This document shows positions 8,567 through 18,104 of a stretch of 46,576 nt of DNA, piece by piece. Made by a program: the position numbers and the translations under genes. How positions within the stretch are numbered: the first letter of the stretch is position 1; each line of letters opens with the position of its first letter. Location of the stretch: assembly GCA_009783295.1 (NCBI GenBank), contig WRHK01000028.1, forward strand, positions 1 to 46,576. Reading direction: 5' to 3'. Below the pieces are notes generated by a model. That model saw nothing but the letters and a program-made list of their open reading frames with translations. It did not search any database and was not told where the DNA came from. This stretch comes from Promicromonosporaceae bacterium (GTDB lineage: Bacteria; Actinomycetota; Actinomycetes; Actinomycetales; Cellulomonadaceae).

Positions 8567-9321
8567 CGTGAGCTCTCGTTCTCCTGGACCACGACGAACC
8601 CGACGCGCGTGTAGGTGCGGCGGGCGGCGTCGTTGTCGGCGTACATGCCGAGCGTGACGATCGGGGCCTCCTGCAGGCCCGCGCGGGCGGCGACGGCCGT
8701 GGTCGCGGCCGCGACGCCACGGCCACGCCACGCGGGGTCGGTGCCGATGGAGCCGAGCACCCACGGGGCGCCCGGCACCCGCCGGTCCGCGCCGACGACG
8801 CCGCGCAGCACGCCGTCGTCGTCGCGCCAGCCCCACCAGCGCGAGCGCGGCTCGTCGACGCCGAGCTCGCCCATCGGGTGGGCGAGGGTGATCTCGGCGC
8901 GCGCCTCGGCGAGGCCTTCGGCACCCGTCAGCTCCTCGACGTGCTCCTCGCCGGCTACCGGCGCGGGCGCGTGGTCGAGCATGAACCAGTCCCACGCCCC
9001 CTGCGCGGGCTGGTCGAACGGGGCCGGCACGGCGTCCGTCAGTGCGCGCAGGGCGGCGCGGGTGCCGCGGGGCATGGTGGTGCGGCCCACGGGCTCGGCG
9101 GCCCACACCGGGGCGTGGCGCAGCAGCAGCCGCGCCACGCCGTCCGGCGTGCCGACGCCGTACAGCCCCAGGCCGCCCGGCTCGTCGGGCAGGGCGGCGC
9201 GCCGCAGCCGCAGCAGCAGCGCGTCGTCCTGCACCCACGCGTCGGACACGTCCCACCCGTGGTGCGCCGACTCCGTGACCACCAGCGGGTGGCTCGCCCA
9301 GGGTTCGGGAAGGGCGGTCAC
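8563..9321 (-). CDS. GNAT-family N-acetyltransferase, first of a tandem pair
   Basis: Paralog of the following gene: 252 residues with the same layout, GNAT motif [19 protein letters not shown] and [19 protein letters not shown] near the end. Shared blocks along the whole length ([41 protein letters not shown]) indicate full-gene duplication rather than domain sharing. GTG 9321 overlaps the aspS TGA by 4 bases (GTGA), so translation is probably coupled to aspS. Substrate unknown; nothing else in the window points to one. Confidence 0.88.
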   Translation of the reverse strand: MTALPEPWASHPLVVTESAHHGWDVSDAWVQDDALLLRLRRAALPDEPGGLGLYGVGTPDGVARLLLRHAPVWAAEPVGRTTMPRGTRAALRALTDAVPAPFDQPAQGAWDWFMLDHAPAPVAGEEHVEELTGAEGLAEARAEITLAHPMGELGVDEPRSRWWGWRDDDGVLRGVVGADRRVPGAPWVLGSIGTDPAWRGRGVAAATTAVAARAGLQEAPIVTLGMYADNDAARRTYTRVGFVVVQENESSR

Positions 9322-11111
9322 GCCTTCGCGTCGGCCTTGGGCTCGGCCGGCTTGGCGTCGACGCCGGCCTCCTTGCGCTGCTCCGGCGTGATCGGCGCGG
9401 GCGCCTGCGTCAGCGGGTCGTACCCGCCGCCCGACTTCGGGAACGCGATGACGTCGCGGATCGACGGCGACTTGGTCAGCAGGGCGACGATGCGGTCCCA
9501 GCCGAACGCGATGCCGCCGTGCGGCGGGGCGCCGAAGGCGAAGGCGTCGAGCAGGAAGCCGAACTTCTCCTGCGCCTCCGCCGGGCCGATACCCATGACG
9601 TCGAACACGCGCTCCTGCACGTCCCGGCGGTGGATACGGATCGAGCCGCCGCCGATCTCGTTGCCGTTGCACACGATGTCGTACGCGTACGCGAGCGCCT
9701 CGCCGGGCGACTGCTCGAACGTGTCGATCCAGTCCGGGTTGGGCGACGTGAACGCGTGGTGCACGGCGGTCCAGGCGGAGTGGCCGAGCGCCACGTCGCC
9801 CTCGTCGGCGGCGTCTCCTGTCGGCTTGAAGAGGGGCGCGTCGACCACCCAGACGAACGCCCAGGCGTCGTCGTCGATGGCGTCGGTCTTCTTGGCGATC
9901 TCGATGCGGGCGGCGCCGAGCAGCGCGCGCGCCTCCGACGTCTTGCCGGCCGCGAAGAACACGGCGTCGCCCGGCTGCGCGCCGGTGACCGCCGCGAGGC
10001 CGTCGCGCTCGGCGTCGGACAGGTTCTTGGCGACGGGGCCGCCCAGCGTGCCGTCGTCGGCGAACGTGACATAGGCGAGGCCCTTGGCGCCGCGCTGCTT
10101 GGCCCAGTCCTGCCAGGCGTCGAACTGGCGGCGCGGCTGCGAGGCCCCGCCGGCCATGACGACGGCGCCGACGTACTCCGACTGGAACACGCGGAACGGG
10201 GTGTCCTTGAAGTACTCGGTGAGCTCGACGAGCGGGTTGCCGAAGCGCAGGTCGGGCTTGTCCGAGCCGTACAGGCGCATCGCATCCGCGAACGTCATGC
10301 GCGGGATGGGCGTCGGCAGGGTCACGCCGATGAGCTCCCACAGTGCGACGAGCACCTTCTCGGCCAGGGCGATCACGTCGTCCTGCTCCACGAAGCTCAT
10401 CTCGACGTCGAGCTGCGTGAACTCCGGCTGGCGGTCCGCGCGGAAGTCCTCGTCGCGGTAGCAGCGGGCGATCTGGTAGTAGCGCTCCATGCCGCCCACC
10501 ATGAGCAGCTGCTTGAACAGCTGCGGCGACTGCGGCAGGGCGTACCAGGAGCCCGGCGCCAGGCGCGCGGGGACCAGGAAGTCGCGGGCGCCCTCGGGGG
10601 TCGAGCGGGTCAGCGTGGGCGTCTCGATCTCGACGAAGTCCTCGGCGTCGAGCACGCGGCGGGCCGCCTGGTTCACCTTGGCGCGCAGGCGCATGGCGTG
10701 CTGCGGCGCCGGGCGGCGCAGGTCGAGGTACCGGTACGCCAGGCGCGCCTCCTCGCCGATCACCTCGGTGTCCGCGAGCGCCGTCGACACCTGGAACGGC
10801 AGCGGGGCCGACTCGTTGAGCGTCGTGACGGAGGTGGCGATGACCTCGATCTCGCCGGTGGCGAGGTTGGGGTTGGCGTTGCCCTCGGGGCGGGCGGAGA
10901 CCTCGCCGGTCACCTGGAGCACGAACTCGGCGCGCAGCGGGTGGGCGACGGCCTCGTCGCGGATGACGACCTGGGCGATGCCCGAGGCATCGCGCAGGTC
11001 GATGAAGGCCACTCCTCCGTGATCGCGGCGGCGGTCGACCCAGCCCGTGAGGGTGACGGTCTGACCGATGTGCTCGGCCCGAAGTGAGCCGGCCGTGTGG
11101 GTGCGGAGCAC
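9318..11111 (-). CDS. aspS: Aspartyl-tRNA synthetase
   Basis: Charges tRNA-Asp, possibly also tRNA-Asn where GatCAB is used. The 597 residues hold an N-terminal OB-fold anticodon domain ([22 protein letters not shown], 20-41), class II motifs ([40 protein letters not shown]), the bacterial GAD insertion (about 300-420), and motif 3 [11 protein letters not shown]. His31 is the residue type reported for non-discriminating AspRS; this is inference. GTG at 11111 is preceded by AAGGAAGGA. A Lys/Ala/Glu/Pro tail ends the protein. The two GNAT genes follow with overlaps. Confidence 0.96.
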   Translation of the reverse strand: MLRTHTAGSLRAEHIGQTVTLTGWVDRRRDHGGVAFIDLRDASGIAQVVIRDEAVAHPLRAEFVLQVTGEVSARPEGNANPNLATGEIEVIATSVTTLNESAPLPFQVSTALADTEVIGEEARLAYRYLDLRRPAPQHAMRLRAKVNQAARRVLDAEDFVEIETPTLTRSTPEGARDFLVPARLAPGSWYALPQSPQLFKQLLMVGGMERYYQIARCYRDEDFRADRQPEFTQLDVEMSFVEQDDVIALAEKVLVALWELIGVTLPTPIPRMTFADAMRLYGSDKPDLRFGNPLVELTEYFKDTPFRVFQSEYVGAVVMAGGASQPRRQFDAWQDWAKQRGAKGLAYVTFADDGTLGGPVAKNLSDAERDGLAAVTGAQPGDAVFFAAGKTSEARALLGAARIEIAKKTDAIDDDAWAFVWVVDAPLFKPTGDAADEGDVALGHSAWTAVHHAFTSPNPDWIDTFEQSPGEALAYAYDIVCNGNEIGGGSIRIHRRDVQERVFDVMGIGPAEAQEKFGFLLDAFAFGAPPHGGIAFGWDRIVALLTKSPSIRDVIAFPKSGGGYDPLTQAPAPITPEQRKEAGVDAKPAEPKADAKA

Positions 11112-11169
11112 GGAGAGTCCTTCCTTGCAGTGCTGGGGATGCGGGGCGCGCGACGCCCCCGGCCGGAGT

Positions 11170-12528
11170 TTACTCGGACGACGAGTCCGCCTGGGCGGGG
11201 CGCCACTCGATGTCGACGATCCGCGAGCCCTTGCCCCGGATGTGGAAGATCGCGTTGAAGAACGGGATGAGCACCAGGGCGACGAAGCCGGCGGAGAACC
11301 CGTTGTTGTAGAGGTTGAGGCCGGCGTGCAGGAACCCGACGTTGGCGACGAGCGCGAGGTGCAGGAACCCGGCGATGACGCCGTACCCGAACCCGAACAC
11401 GCCGGCCAGTGGCGCGAGGGTGGTGCCGAACAGGGCGGCGAGCAGCATGTTGGGCGAGGCGAGGTCGGCGCCCGTGACGGTGGCGGCGATGGCGACGCCG
11501 ATGAGGATCGGCACGCAGTTGCGCGGGTGCTTGCCGAAGGCCGAGAAGCCGATGACGGTGAACACGCCGCCGAGCACGGGGCCGTTGAGGTCGCCGCCCA
11601 CCAGGATCACGTACCCGATCGCCAGGGCGCCCATGGAGCCCATGTTCATGAGCGTGCGGCCCAGGCCCTCCTGGGCGACGAAGTCGCTGGGGGTGCGCCC
11701 GGAGCGGCGGAAGAACGCGAGCAGCCCGCCGGTGGAGCGGTCGTTGAGCACGAACCCGCCGGCGAACATCGCCAGGCACAACGCGAGCGTGGCGACGGCG
11801 AGCGGCACGGTGTTGCCGGACGAGACCAGGTGCACCTCGGGGACGTCGGTCCCCACGAGGTTCATGATCGCGACGATGACCATGCCGACCATGCCGGCGG
11901 CGAAGCCGATGTTGTACAGCACCAGGCCGTGGTGGAACCGGATCACGTGGTCGGACATCGGCGGGATGGCCAGGCCGATGAGCACGCCGACCGTCAGGCC
12001 GAGGGGGATGCCCAGGAGCAGCGGCAGGCCCTTGCCGAAGATCATCAGGCTGACGGCCGGGGCGAGCGCCGTGGCGAACAGGCTCACCACCGTGTAGTCG
12101 GAGAGCTTCTTGCCGACGAGCTTGGCGTACAGCAGCACGCCGAGGGTGATCGGGATCGAGTTGATGAGGTTCTTGCCGAACAGGGCGAACCCGAACACGG
12201 TGAACAGGCCGGCGATGACCGCGCCGGAGAGGCGGATCTTCTTCACCCGCACGTACACGACGCTGGCGAGGGTCAGCAGCCCGGCGTTGAGGAGCGTCGC
12301 ACCCACCGAGGAGATCGCCATGTAGTCGGTGAGCAGCCCGCTGGGCGAGGTGAGGATGGTGGCGGTGCCGCGCAGCAGCTCGGCCGGGGTGTCGAGCACG
12401 AACCCGAGGGCGACGGCGCCCAGGCACAGCGTCAGGAGCAGGCCGAAGACGATCGAGTCCTGGTAGTAGCCCCGCGGCTTGGCCGGGCCGGCACGGCGTG
12501 TCATCACGCGAACGCGCTCGAGGGTCAC
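11170..12528 (-). CDS. DUF1576 polytopic membrane protein, second of a tandem pair
   Basis: Uncharacterised integral membrane protein, 452 residues with about ten or more hydrophobic helices. It shows an internal parallel repeat: [18 protein letters not shown] (109-126) matches [18 protein letters not shown] (323-340), and [14 protein letters not shown] (199-212) matches [15 protein letters not shown] (400-414). Such duplication is typical of transporters, so transport is a reasonable guess but unproved. GTG 12528 is preferred because GAGGGGGG lies 5 bases upstream; ATG 12558 and ATG 12504 are alternatives. Paralogous to the gene at 12652-13980. It ends with TAA, the only TAA stop I noted in the window. 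Confidence 0.9.
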   Translation of the reverse strand: MTLERVRVMTRRAGPAKPRGYYQDSIVFGLLLTLCLGAVALGFVLDTPAELLRGTATILTSPSGLLTDYMAISSVGATLLNAGLLTLASVVYVRVKKIRLSGAVIAGLFTVFGFALFGKNLINSIPITLGVLLYAKLVGKKLSDYTVVSLFATALAPAVSLMIFGKGLPLLLGIPLGLTVGVLIGLAIPPMSDHVIRFHHGLVLYNIGFAAGMVGMVIVAIMNLVGTDVPEVHLVSSGNTVPLAVATLALCLAMFAGGFVLNDRSTGGLLAFFRRSGRTPSDFVAQEGLGRTLMNMGSMGALAIGYVILVGGDLNGPVLGGVFTVIGFSAFGKHPRNCVPILIGVAIAATVTGADLASPNMLLAALFGTTLAPLAGVFGFGYGVIAGFLHLALVANVGFLHAGLNLYNNGFSAGFVALVLIPFFNAIFHIRGKGSRIVDIEWRPAQADSSSE

Positions 12529-12651
12529 GCGCCGCCCCCCTCGCGCAGTCGTGTTCATGGTTCTCGTCGTCGGGCACCACGCTACAGAGGCACCGACCTG
12601 CACTGTCGCGTCGTGCATGCCGTCCGGGGGAATCGCGAGCGATCGGCGCCG

Positions 12652-13980
12652 TCAGGGCGTGGGCGACCCCCGATCCGGGCCGACGCCGGCCCTCGCCGCG
12701 CGCTTCGCGCGCATGCGGAGCAGCGCGTGGAGCACGGGGTACAGGACGATGGCGACGAAACCCGCCGCGAAGCCCTGGTTGTACAGGTTCATGCCGGCGT
12801 GCAGGAACCCGACGTTCGCGACGATCGCCAGGTGCAGCACCCCGGCGACGACGCCCCACGCGCTCCCGAAGACGCCGCTGATCGGGGCCAGCGTGGTGCC
12901 GAACAGCGCGGCGAGCACCGCCGGCGTGGAGCCAATGTCGGTCGACGTGACGACGGCGGCGAGGGCGACGCCCACCAGGACGGGCAGGCAGTTGCGCGCG
13001 TGCTTGCCGTACGCGCCGAACCCGATGACGGTGAAGACGCTGCCCAGCACCGGACCGTTGAGCTCGCCGCCCACCACCAGCACGTACGCCACGGCCGTGA
13101 TGCCCAGCAGGCCCATGTTCATGACCGTGCGGCCCACGCCCTCCAGGGCGACGAAGTCGCTGGGCGCCTGCCCCGGCCGGCGCATCAGCCCGCCCATCCC
13201 CCGCGCGGACCGCCCGTTGAGCACGAACCCGCAGGCGAACAGCGCCGCGCAGAACACGACGGTGAGCACCGACAGCTCGAGCGTGTACCCGGCCGAGACG
13301 TACGACGCCTCGAGCACCTCCTGGTCGAGCAGGTTCATCATCGCGACGATGACCATGCCGACGATCCCCGCGGTGAACCCGACGTTGTACAGGGTCAGGC
13401 CGTGGTGGAACCTCGTGAAGTGCGCCGCCAGCGGCGGGATCACCAGCCCGATGACGACGCCCAGCACGTAGCCGAGCGGGATCCCCAGCCACCGCGGCAG
13501 GTCGCTGCCGAACGCCATGAAGCTCACTGCCGGGCCCAGGGACGTCGCAAAGAGGCTCTCCACCTGGAAGTCCCGGAACCGCCGGTGGTCCAGCCGCGCG
13601 TACAGCAGCACGCCGAGCGTGATCGGGATCGAGTTGAACAGGTTCTTGCCGAACAGGGCGAACCCGAACACCGTGAACAGCCCGGCGATGACCGGCCCGG
13701 ACAGCTCCGCCCTCGCGACGCGCACCATGACGAGGCTGAGCAGCGTCAGCGCGCCCGCGTTGAGGAACGTGGCCCCGACGCTGGCGATCGCCAGGTAGTC
13801 GGTCAGCAGGTTCGACGGCGACGTGAGGATCGCGACCGTGCCGCGCAGCAGCTCCGCCGGGGCGTCGACGACGAACCCGAACACCATCGCCGCGAGGCAC
13901 AGCGCCACCAGGAGGCGGTACTTGACCCTCTGGAGGTCAAGCCCGTCCGCGACCGCGGGCATGAGGGCGGCGGACTCCAC
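12652..13980 (-). CDS. DUF1576 polytopic membrane protein, first of a tandem pair
   Basis: 442 residues, closely related over its full length to the next gene (shared [10 protein letters not shown] / [48 protein letters not shown]). The same two-fold repeat is present: [18 protein letters not shown] with FTVIGFGAYGKHARNCLP, and FHHGLTLYNVGFTAG with FLHAGMNLYNQGFAAG. GTG 13980 follows AGGAGG by 7 bases. A -10-like TAGGGT lies 40 bases upstream. Role unknown. The gap of 123 bases to its paralog holds no gene; the two may be co-transcribed. Confidence 0.9.
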   Translation of the reverse strand: MESAALMPAVADGLDLQRVKYRLLVALCLAAMVFGFVVDAPAELLRGTVAILTSPSNLLTDYLAIASVGATFLNAGALTLLSLVMVRVARAELSGPVIAGLFTVFGFALFGKNLFNSIPITLGVLLYARLDHRRFRDFQVESLFATSLGPAVSFMAFGSDLPRWLGIPLGYVLGVVIGLVIPPLAAHFTRFHHGLTLYNVGFTAGIVGMVIVAMMNLLDQEVLEASYVSAGYTLELSVLTVVFCAALFACGFVLNGRSARGMGGLMRRPGQAPSDFVALEGVGRTVMNMGLLGITAVAYVLVVGGELNGPVLGSVFTVIGFGAYGKHARNCLPVLVGVALAAVVTSTDIGSTPAVLAALFGTTLAPISGVFGSAWGVVAGVLHLAIVANVGFLHAGMNLYNQGFAAGFVAIVLYPVLHALLRMRAKRAARAGVGPDRGSPTP

Positions 13981-14019
13981 GACGAGCCTCCTCTCGCAGC
14001 CACGCGGTCAGGACGTCCC

Positions 14020-14025
14020 ACCCTA
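14020..14025 (-). promoter_or_regulatory. Candidate -10 box for the DUF1576 pair
   Basis: TAGGGT on the minus strand in the 122-base divergent gap between the DUF1576 pair and the PPOX-family gene; it would give a leader of roughly 33 bases containing AGGAGG. Confidence 0.4.
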
Positions 14026-14102
14026 AAGAGCAGGTCGGCAGCCTTCGCGGCGGCCGTCGCAAGGTGTCGCGTGCCCGGTCCGCCGCGTGGACAATGGCCG
14101 CC

Positions 14103-14582
14103 ATGCCCCGAACCATCGCCACCAACACCACCGTCGACCGCGACGCGCTGCTCGCCACGCTCCGCACCCGCCGCGACGGCATCCTCATCACCCGCCGCGC
14201 CAACGACGCCGACGGCGCCGGCGTCCAGGCGAGCCCCGTGACGTTCGCCGTCGACGGCGAGGGGCGCATCGTCGTCTCGACCTACCCCGAACGGGCCAAG
14301 GTCGCCAACCTGCGCCGCGACCCCCGCGCGTCCCTGCTCGCTCTTGGCGACACGTTCGGCGGGTCGTGGGTCCAGGTGGACGGCACGGCCGAGGTGATCG
14401 ACTCCCCCGACTCCGTCGAGCCGCTGGTCGACTACTACCGGGCCGCCGCCGGCGAGCACCCGGACTGGGACGAGTACCGCGAGGCCATGGTCACGCAGGG
14501 CAAGTCGATCGTGCGGATCACAATCGAGCGCTGGGGCCCCGTGGCGACCGGAGGGTTCCCGGCGCGGCTCGCGGAGGGCTGA
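14103..14582 (+). CDS. PPOX-class F420-dependent oxidoreductase
   Basis: Predicted split-barrel flavin/F420 enzyme acting on an unknown substrate. 159 residues: an N-terminal helix (RDALLATLRTRRDGILITRR), VTFAVDGEGRIVVSTYPERAKVANLRRDPRASLLAL, which is the cofactor-binding signature of the F420-type PPOX group, and RITIERWGPVATGG near the end. ATG 14103 is preferred to the ATG at 14094 or the TTG/GTG further up because the family starts here; GACAAT lies 7 bases upstream and there is no Shine-Dalgarno, suggesting a leaderless mRNA. Confidence 0.87.
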   Translation: MPRTIATNTTVDRDALLATLRTRRDGILITRRANDADGAGVQASPVTFAVDGEGRIVVSTYPERAKVANLRRDPRASLLALGDTFGGSWVQVDGTAEVIDSPDSVEPLVDYYRAAAGEHPDWDEYREAMVTQGKSIVRITIERWGPVATGGFPARLAEG

Positions 14583-14657
14583 CCGGGGTCTCCCCTCACC
14601 CACCGGTGAGTCCGCCCCACCTGCGTCGTCGGACCCGGGGAGAGAGAGGAGACCCCC

Positions 14658-15041
14658 ATGGTCACCATCACGCGAGCCTTCAGCGGCTTCTCGGTCGACG
14701 ACCTCGCCGCCGCGCTCACCTTCTACCGCGACACGCTCGGGCTCGACGCCCGCGACACCGGCATGGGCCTGGAGCTGCACGTCACGGGCGGCGAGCCCGT
14801 GTTCGTCTACCCCAAGGGCGAGGCCCACAAGCCGGCGACGTACACGGTCCTGAACCTCGTGGTGCCCGAGGTCGACGTCGCCGTCGCCGACCTCAAGGCC
14901 GCCGGCGTGCAGCTCGAGCGGTACGAGGGGTTGCACCAGGACGCCGACGGCGTCGCGCGGTCGACGGACCCGTCGCAGGGCCCGACGATCGCCTGGTTCT
15001 GCGACCCGGCCCGCAACGTGCTGTCGATCATCCAGGCGTAG
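14658..15041 (+). CDS. VOC-family (glyoxalase/dioxygenase fold) protein
   Basis: 127 residues forming one vicinal-oxygen-chelate domain: an N-terminal beta-alpha unit (FSVDDLAAALTFYRDTLGLDAR, near 11-32), GMGLELHV, a central VLNLVVPEVDVAVADLKAAGVQLERYEG and the closing GPTIAWFCDPARNVLSIIQ. The Glu of the last strand that usually ligands the metal is not obvious (DPARN in place of DPDGN-xxxE), so catalytic activity is uncertain. Many relatives are resistance or isomerase-like proteins, but no substrate can be named. GAGAGAGGAG lies about 6 bases before ATG 14658. It converges with hisS, 20 bases apart. Confidence 0.88.
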   Translation: MVTITRAFSGFSVDDLAAALTFYRDTLGLDARDTGMGLELHVTGGEPVFVYPKGEAHKPATYTVLNLVVPEVDVAVADLKAAGVQLERYEGLHQDADGVARSTDPSQGPTIAWFCDPARNVLSIIQA

Positions 15042-15061
15042 GGCTCATCCGGCCACGAGGC

Positions 15062-16420
15062 TCAGACGGCCGGCACCACGCGCGGCCACCAGTCCTCGGC
15101 CGGCGGCTGCCACGCCGAGGCGTCGGCGTCGACCTGCTCGCCCGAGCGGATGTCCTTGACCTGGTGCGTCTCGCCCGGGAACCAGACGAACGGGATGCCG
15201 CGGCGGTCGGCGAACTGGATCTGCTTGCCGAACTTCGCGGCCTTCGGGGCGACGTCGGCCGGGATGCCCCGCGCTCGCAGGGCGGCGGCGACGGCGTCGG
15301 ACGCCGCGCGCTCCGCCTCGGTGCTCACCGCGACGAGCACCGCCGTCGGCACGCCGCGCGTGGCGCGGACCAGGCCGGCGGACAGGAGGCGCGAGACCAG
15401 GCGGGAGACGCCGATCGACAGGCCGACGCCCGGGTAGGTGTTCTTGCCGTCCGACGCGAGCGTGTCGTAGCGGCCGCCCGAGCAGATCGAGCCCAGGCCC
15501 TCGTGGCCCACCAGCACCGTCTCGTAGACCGAGCCGGTGTAGTAGTCGAGCCCGCGGGCGATCTTGAGGTCGGCGACGACGACGCCAGGGGCGCGCTCGG
15601 CGGCGGCCTCGATGAGGGCGCCCAGCTCCGCCAGGCCCGTCTCCAGCAGCTCGTTGGACGCCCCGTTCGCCGCGGCCAGCGCGCGGACGGCGTCGATCAC
15701 GGACGCGTCCGACCCGGACAAGCCGGCGAGCTCGAGGCACGCCTTCGCCTGCTCGGGTGTGGCGCCGCACTCGGTGCCCAGCAGCTCGGCGACGGCGTCG
15801 GGCCCGATCTTGTCGAGCTTGTCGATGTTGCGCAGCACGCCGTCGACGTCCTCGAGGCCCAGGCCGCGGTAGAAGCCCTCGGCGACCTTGCGGTTGTTCA
15901 CGAGGATCCGCACGGGCGGCAGGCCGACGTCGGCGAGCGCGCCCAGCGCGGCGGCCATGACGAGCGGCAGCTCGACCTCGAAGTGGTACGGCAGCTCCCC
16001 GGCGCCGACGACGTCGATGTCCGCCTGGGCGAACTCGCGGAAGCGGCCGTCCTGGGGACGTTCGCCGCGCCACACCTTCTGGATCTGGTAGCGCTTGAAC
16101 GGGAAGGCGAGCTTGCCGGCGTTCTCCAGCACGTAGCGGGCGAACGGCACGGTGAGGTCGAAGTGGAGGCCCAGCTGGGCGCTTCGGTCGACCGCCGCGG
16201 TGTCATCGTCGTCGGCCTGGAGGCGGCGCAGCACGTAGACCTCCTTGGAGGTCTCGCCCTTGCGCAGCAGCTGGTCCAGCGGCTCCACCGCACGCGTCTC
16301 GACGCCGGCGAACCCGTGCAGCTCGAACGTGCGGCGCAGCGTGTCGAGCACGTGCTGCTCCACGACGCGACCGTCAGGGAGCCATTCGGGGAAGCCGGAG
16401 AGAGGGGCGATGCGAGCCAT
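15062..16420 (-). CDS. hisS: Histidyl-tRNA synthetase
   Basis: Charges tRNA-His. The 452 residues include class II motif 1 (PDGRVVEQHVLDTLRRTFELHGF), motif 2 (QKVWRGERPQDGRFREFAQADIDVVG, about 115-140), the HisRS-specific signature VADLKIARGLDYYTGSVYE, motif 3 with GVGLSIGVSRL, and a C-terminal anticodon-binding domain (about 355-440). It belongs to the longer, actinobacterial/eukaryote-like HisRS type. ATG 16420 has GGGAG 10 bases upstream and GAGAAT 7 bases upstream. The MBL-hydrolase gene upstream is the usual neighbour in this phylum. Confidence 0.96.
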   Translation of the reverse strand: MARIAPLSGFPEWLPDGRVVEQHVLDTLRRTFELHGFAGVETRAVEPLDQLLRKGETSKEVYVLRRLQADDDDTAAVDRSAQLGLHFDLTVPFARYVLENAGKLAFPFKRYQIQKVWRGERPQDGRFREFAQADIDVVGAGELPYHFEVELPLVMAAALGALADVGLPPVRILVNNRKVAEGFYRGLGLEDVDGVLRNIDKLDKIGPDAVAELLGTECGATPEQAKACLELAGLSGSDASVIDAVRALAAANGASNELLETGLAELGALIEAAAERAPGVVVADLKIARGLDYYTGSVYETVLVGHEGLGSICSGGRYDTLASDGKNTYPGVGLSIGVSRLVSRLLSAGLVRATRGVPTAVLVAVSTEAERAASDAVAAALRARGIPADVAPKAAKFGKQIQFADRRGIPFVWFPGETHQVKDIRSGEQVDADASAWQPPAEDWWPRVVPAV

Positions 16421-16538
16421 GGTCGCGATTCTCCCAGATCACCTCACGCGCATCTGCACCTCGGGGTACCGGTGGGACTGGTCGGCGTAGCCGCCGTCGG
16501 CGGCGACCGTCGCGGCGTCGCCGCCCGCAGGTCCTGAG

Positions 16539-17246
16539 CTACGCCAGGTAGGGGTTGCCGTCCAGCTCGCGCGCCACGGTGGTGGTGGGCCCGTGCCCGG
16601 GCACGACGGCGAGCGCCGGGTCCAGCCGCCGGACGACGTCGCGCAGGGTCGCGCGCATGGCGGCGTCGTCCCCGCCGGGCAGGTCGGTGCGGCCGATCCC
16701 GCCGGCGAACAGCACGTCACCCGCGAGCAGCACGCCGTCGGCCTCGTAGAGCGTGGCGCCCTCGGTGTGGCCGGGCGCGTGGAGCGCGCGCAGCCGCACC
16801 GAGCCGGCGACCAGGGTGCCGTCCCCGTCGTCACCCGCGCCGTCGAAGGGGACGACGTCGGCGGGCACGCGGTAGTCCTCGGGGCGCAGGCCCAGGCCCG
16901 CGAGCGCCAGGCACAGCGCGTCGCTCACCCCGCCGGCGGTGAGGCCGAGCGTGCCGAACGGGTCGGCGAGCCGGTAGGCGTCGGCGGTGTGGATGCGCAG
17001 CGGCGCGTCGAACGCCTCGCAGAGGGCCGCGGCGTCCCACGTGTGGTCGACGTGCCCGTGCGTGGCCAGCACCGCCCGCACCCGCCAGCCGTGCTCCCTG
17101 ACCAGGGCGATCACCGTCTCGGCAACCCCCGCCCCGGCGTCGACGACGACGGCGTCCGCGCCCGCGGCGTCGCCGTCGGCGGGGGCGTCGACCACCACGC
17201 AGCAGTTGGTGGCGAACACAGGGGCGACGACCAGGTGGACCTGCAC
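16539..17246 (-). CDS. MBL-fold (glyoxalase II-like) metal-dependent hydrolase
   Basis: Predicted cytosolic Zn-hydrolase, possibly of thioester type, 235 residues. The metal motif THGHVDHTWD near residues 69-78 (HxHxDH), the His in LHAPGHTEGA, the Asp in LLAGDVLFAGGIGRTD and the His in VVPGHGPTTTVARE give the full ligand set. It ends NPYLA, a normal family end. GTG 17246 is chosen because TACGGT lies 6 bases upstream and the product starts VQVHLVVAPVFATNC, as in relatives. It stands between hisS and, divergently, the membrane cyclophilin gene. The 118 bases down to hisS hold no supported gene. Confidence 0.9.
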   Translation of the reverse strand: MQVHLVVAPVFATNCCVVVDAPADGDAAGADAVVVDAGAGVAETVIALVREHGWRVRAVLATHGHVDHTWDAAALCEAFDAPLRIHTADAYRLADPFGTLGLTAGGVSDALCLALAGLGLRPEDYRVPADVVPFDGAGDDGDGTLVAGSVRLRALHAPGHTEGATLYEADGVLLAGDVLFAGGIGRTDLPGGDDAAMRATLRDVVRRLDPALAVVPGHGPTTTVARELDGNPYLA

Positions 17247-17252
17247 ACGCCA

Positions 17253-17258
17253 ACCGTA
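17253..17258 (-). promoter_or_regulatory. -10 box of the MBL-hydrolase gene, leaderless start
   Basis: TACGGT on the minus strand, 6 bases before GTG 17246, with no Shine-Dalgarno. Confidence 0.4.
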
Positions 17259-17302
17259 GCCGCCGGACCTCGCCCGGTCGGTGTGACCAGGGACTCGGTG
17301 CC

Positions 17303-17308
17303 TAGACT
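17303..17308 (+). promoter_or_regulatory. Candidate -10 box of the cyclophilin gene
   Basis: TAGACT on the plus strand; TGTGAC lies 16 bases before it as a poor -35. It would give a leader of about 64 bases ending with GGGGAGGAG before the TTG at 17379. Confidence 0.4.
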
Positions 17309-17378
17309 GTCCCCCGCACGCGTGCGCGTGCGACGCCGGGCGTGTGCGCGCCCGGGAGACGGCGGGGAGGAGCAGGGT

Positions 17379-18104
17379 TTGGCGTCCACCAAGCGCGAGC
17401 GGGAGCAGGCGCGCCAGCGGCAGCTCCGGTGGGAGGCGCGGGCGGCCAAGGCACGCGCGCGCCGTCGGCGCGTCGCGGCGATCACCGCCGCCGTGCTGGT
17501 GCTCGCCCTCGGCGGCGGCGGCCTCGCCATCGGCCTGGCCGGCCACGGCGGTCGGCCCAGCGGCTCCACCGCCAGCCTGACGCTCCCGAGCCCGACGTTC
17601 GCGCAGGACCGCACCTGGACCGCGAAGGTCACCACGAACCGGGGACCCATCACGGTCGAGCTCGACGGGCACGCCGCCCCGCAGGCCGTCGCCAGCTTCG
17701 TGTACCTGGCCCAGCACGGGTTCTTCGACAGCACGCCCTGCCACCGCCTGACGACGTCGAGCATCTTCGTGCTGCAGTGCGGCAGCCCCGACGGCAGCCC
17801 CAGCGGCGGCCCCGGCTACACGTTCGGCCCCATCGAGAACGCCCCCGCCGACAACGTCTACAAGGCCGGCACGCTCGCCATGGCCCGCGTGATGGGCGAC
17901 GGCGCGTCGATGGGCTCACAGTTCTTCCTGGTGTACCAGGATTCCACCATCCCCCCGGACTCTGCCGGTGGGTACACGGTGTTCGGAAAGATCACGTCCG
18001 GCCTGGACATCGTCCAGGCAGTCGCTGCCCAGGGCGTGAGCGGTGGGGGCCAAGACGGTCCCCCCGCCACCCCGGTCACAATCCAAGGAGTTGACACCAA
18101 GTGA
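17379..18104 (+). CDS. Membrane-anchored cyclophilin-type peptidyl-prolyl isomerase
   Basis: Predicted to speed cis-trans prolyl isomerisation outside the membrane. 241 residues: a very basic N-terminus (STKREREQARQRQ, then KARARRRR), one membrane helix (about 37-60), a short Ser/Gly linker and a cyclophilin domain with FVYLAQHGFFDSTPCHRL, GTLAMARVMGDGASMGSQFFLVY and YTVFGKITSGLDIV. TTG at 17379 is chosen because GGGGAGGAG lies 5-6 bases upstream and no ATG or GTG fits. The topology matches the actinobacterial PpiB-like protein next to hisS and rel. Its TGA overlaps the next gene's GTG (GTGA). Confidence 0.92.
   Translation: MASTKREREQARQRQLRWEARAAKARARRRRVAAITAAVLVLALGGGGLAIGLAGHGGRPSGSTASLTLPSPTFAQDRTWTAKVTTNRGPITVELDGHAAPQAVASFVYLAQHGFFDSTPCHRLTTSSIFVLQCGSPDGSPSGGPGYTFGPIENAPADNVYKAGTLAMARVMGDGASMGSQFFLVYQDSTIPPDSAGGYTVFGKITSGLDIVQAVAAQGVSGGGQDGPPATPVTIQGVDTK

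Noticed and set aside
12529-12618. Longer N-terminus of the second DUF1576 protein starting at 12618 or 12558
   Set aside because: The added residues are not hydrophobic or conserved with the paralog, and the GTG at 12528 has the best ribosome site.
16439-16834. 131-codon minus-strand frame over the 3' end of the MBL gene, with a natural-looking tail before hisS
   Set aside because: Most of it is an out-of-frame copy of the MBL coding region; the last ~30 codons have no start or ribosome site of their own and the MBL protein already ends normally (NPYLA).
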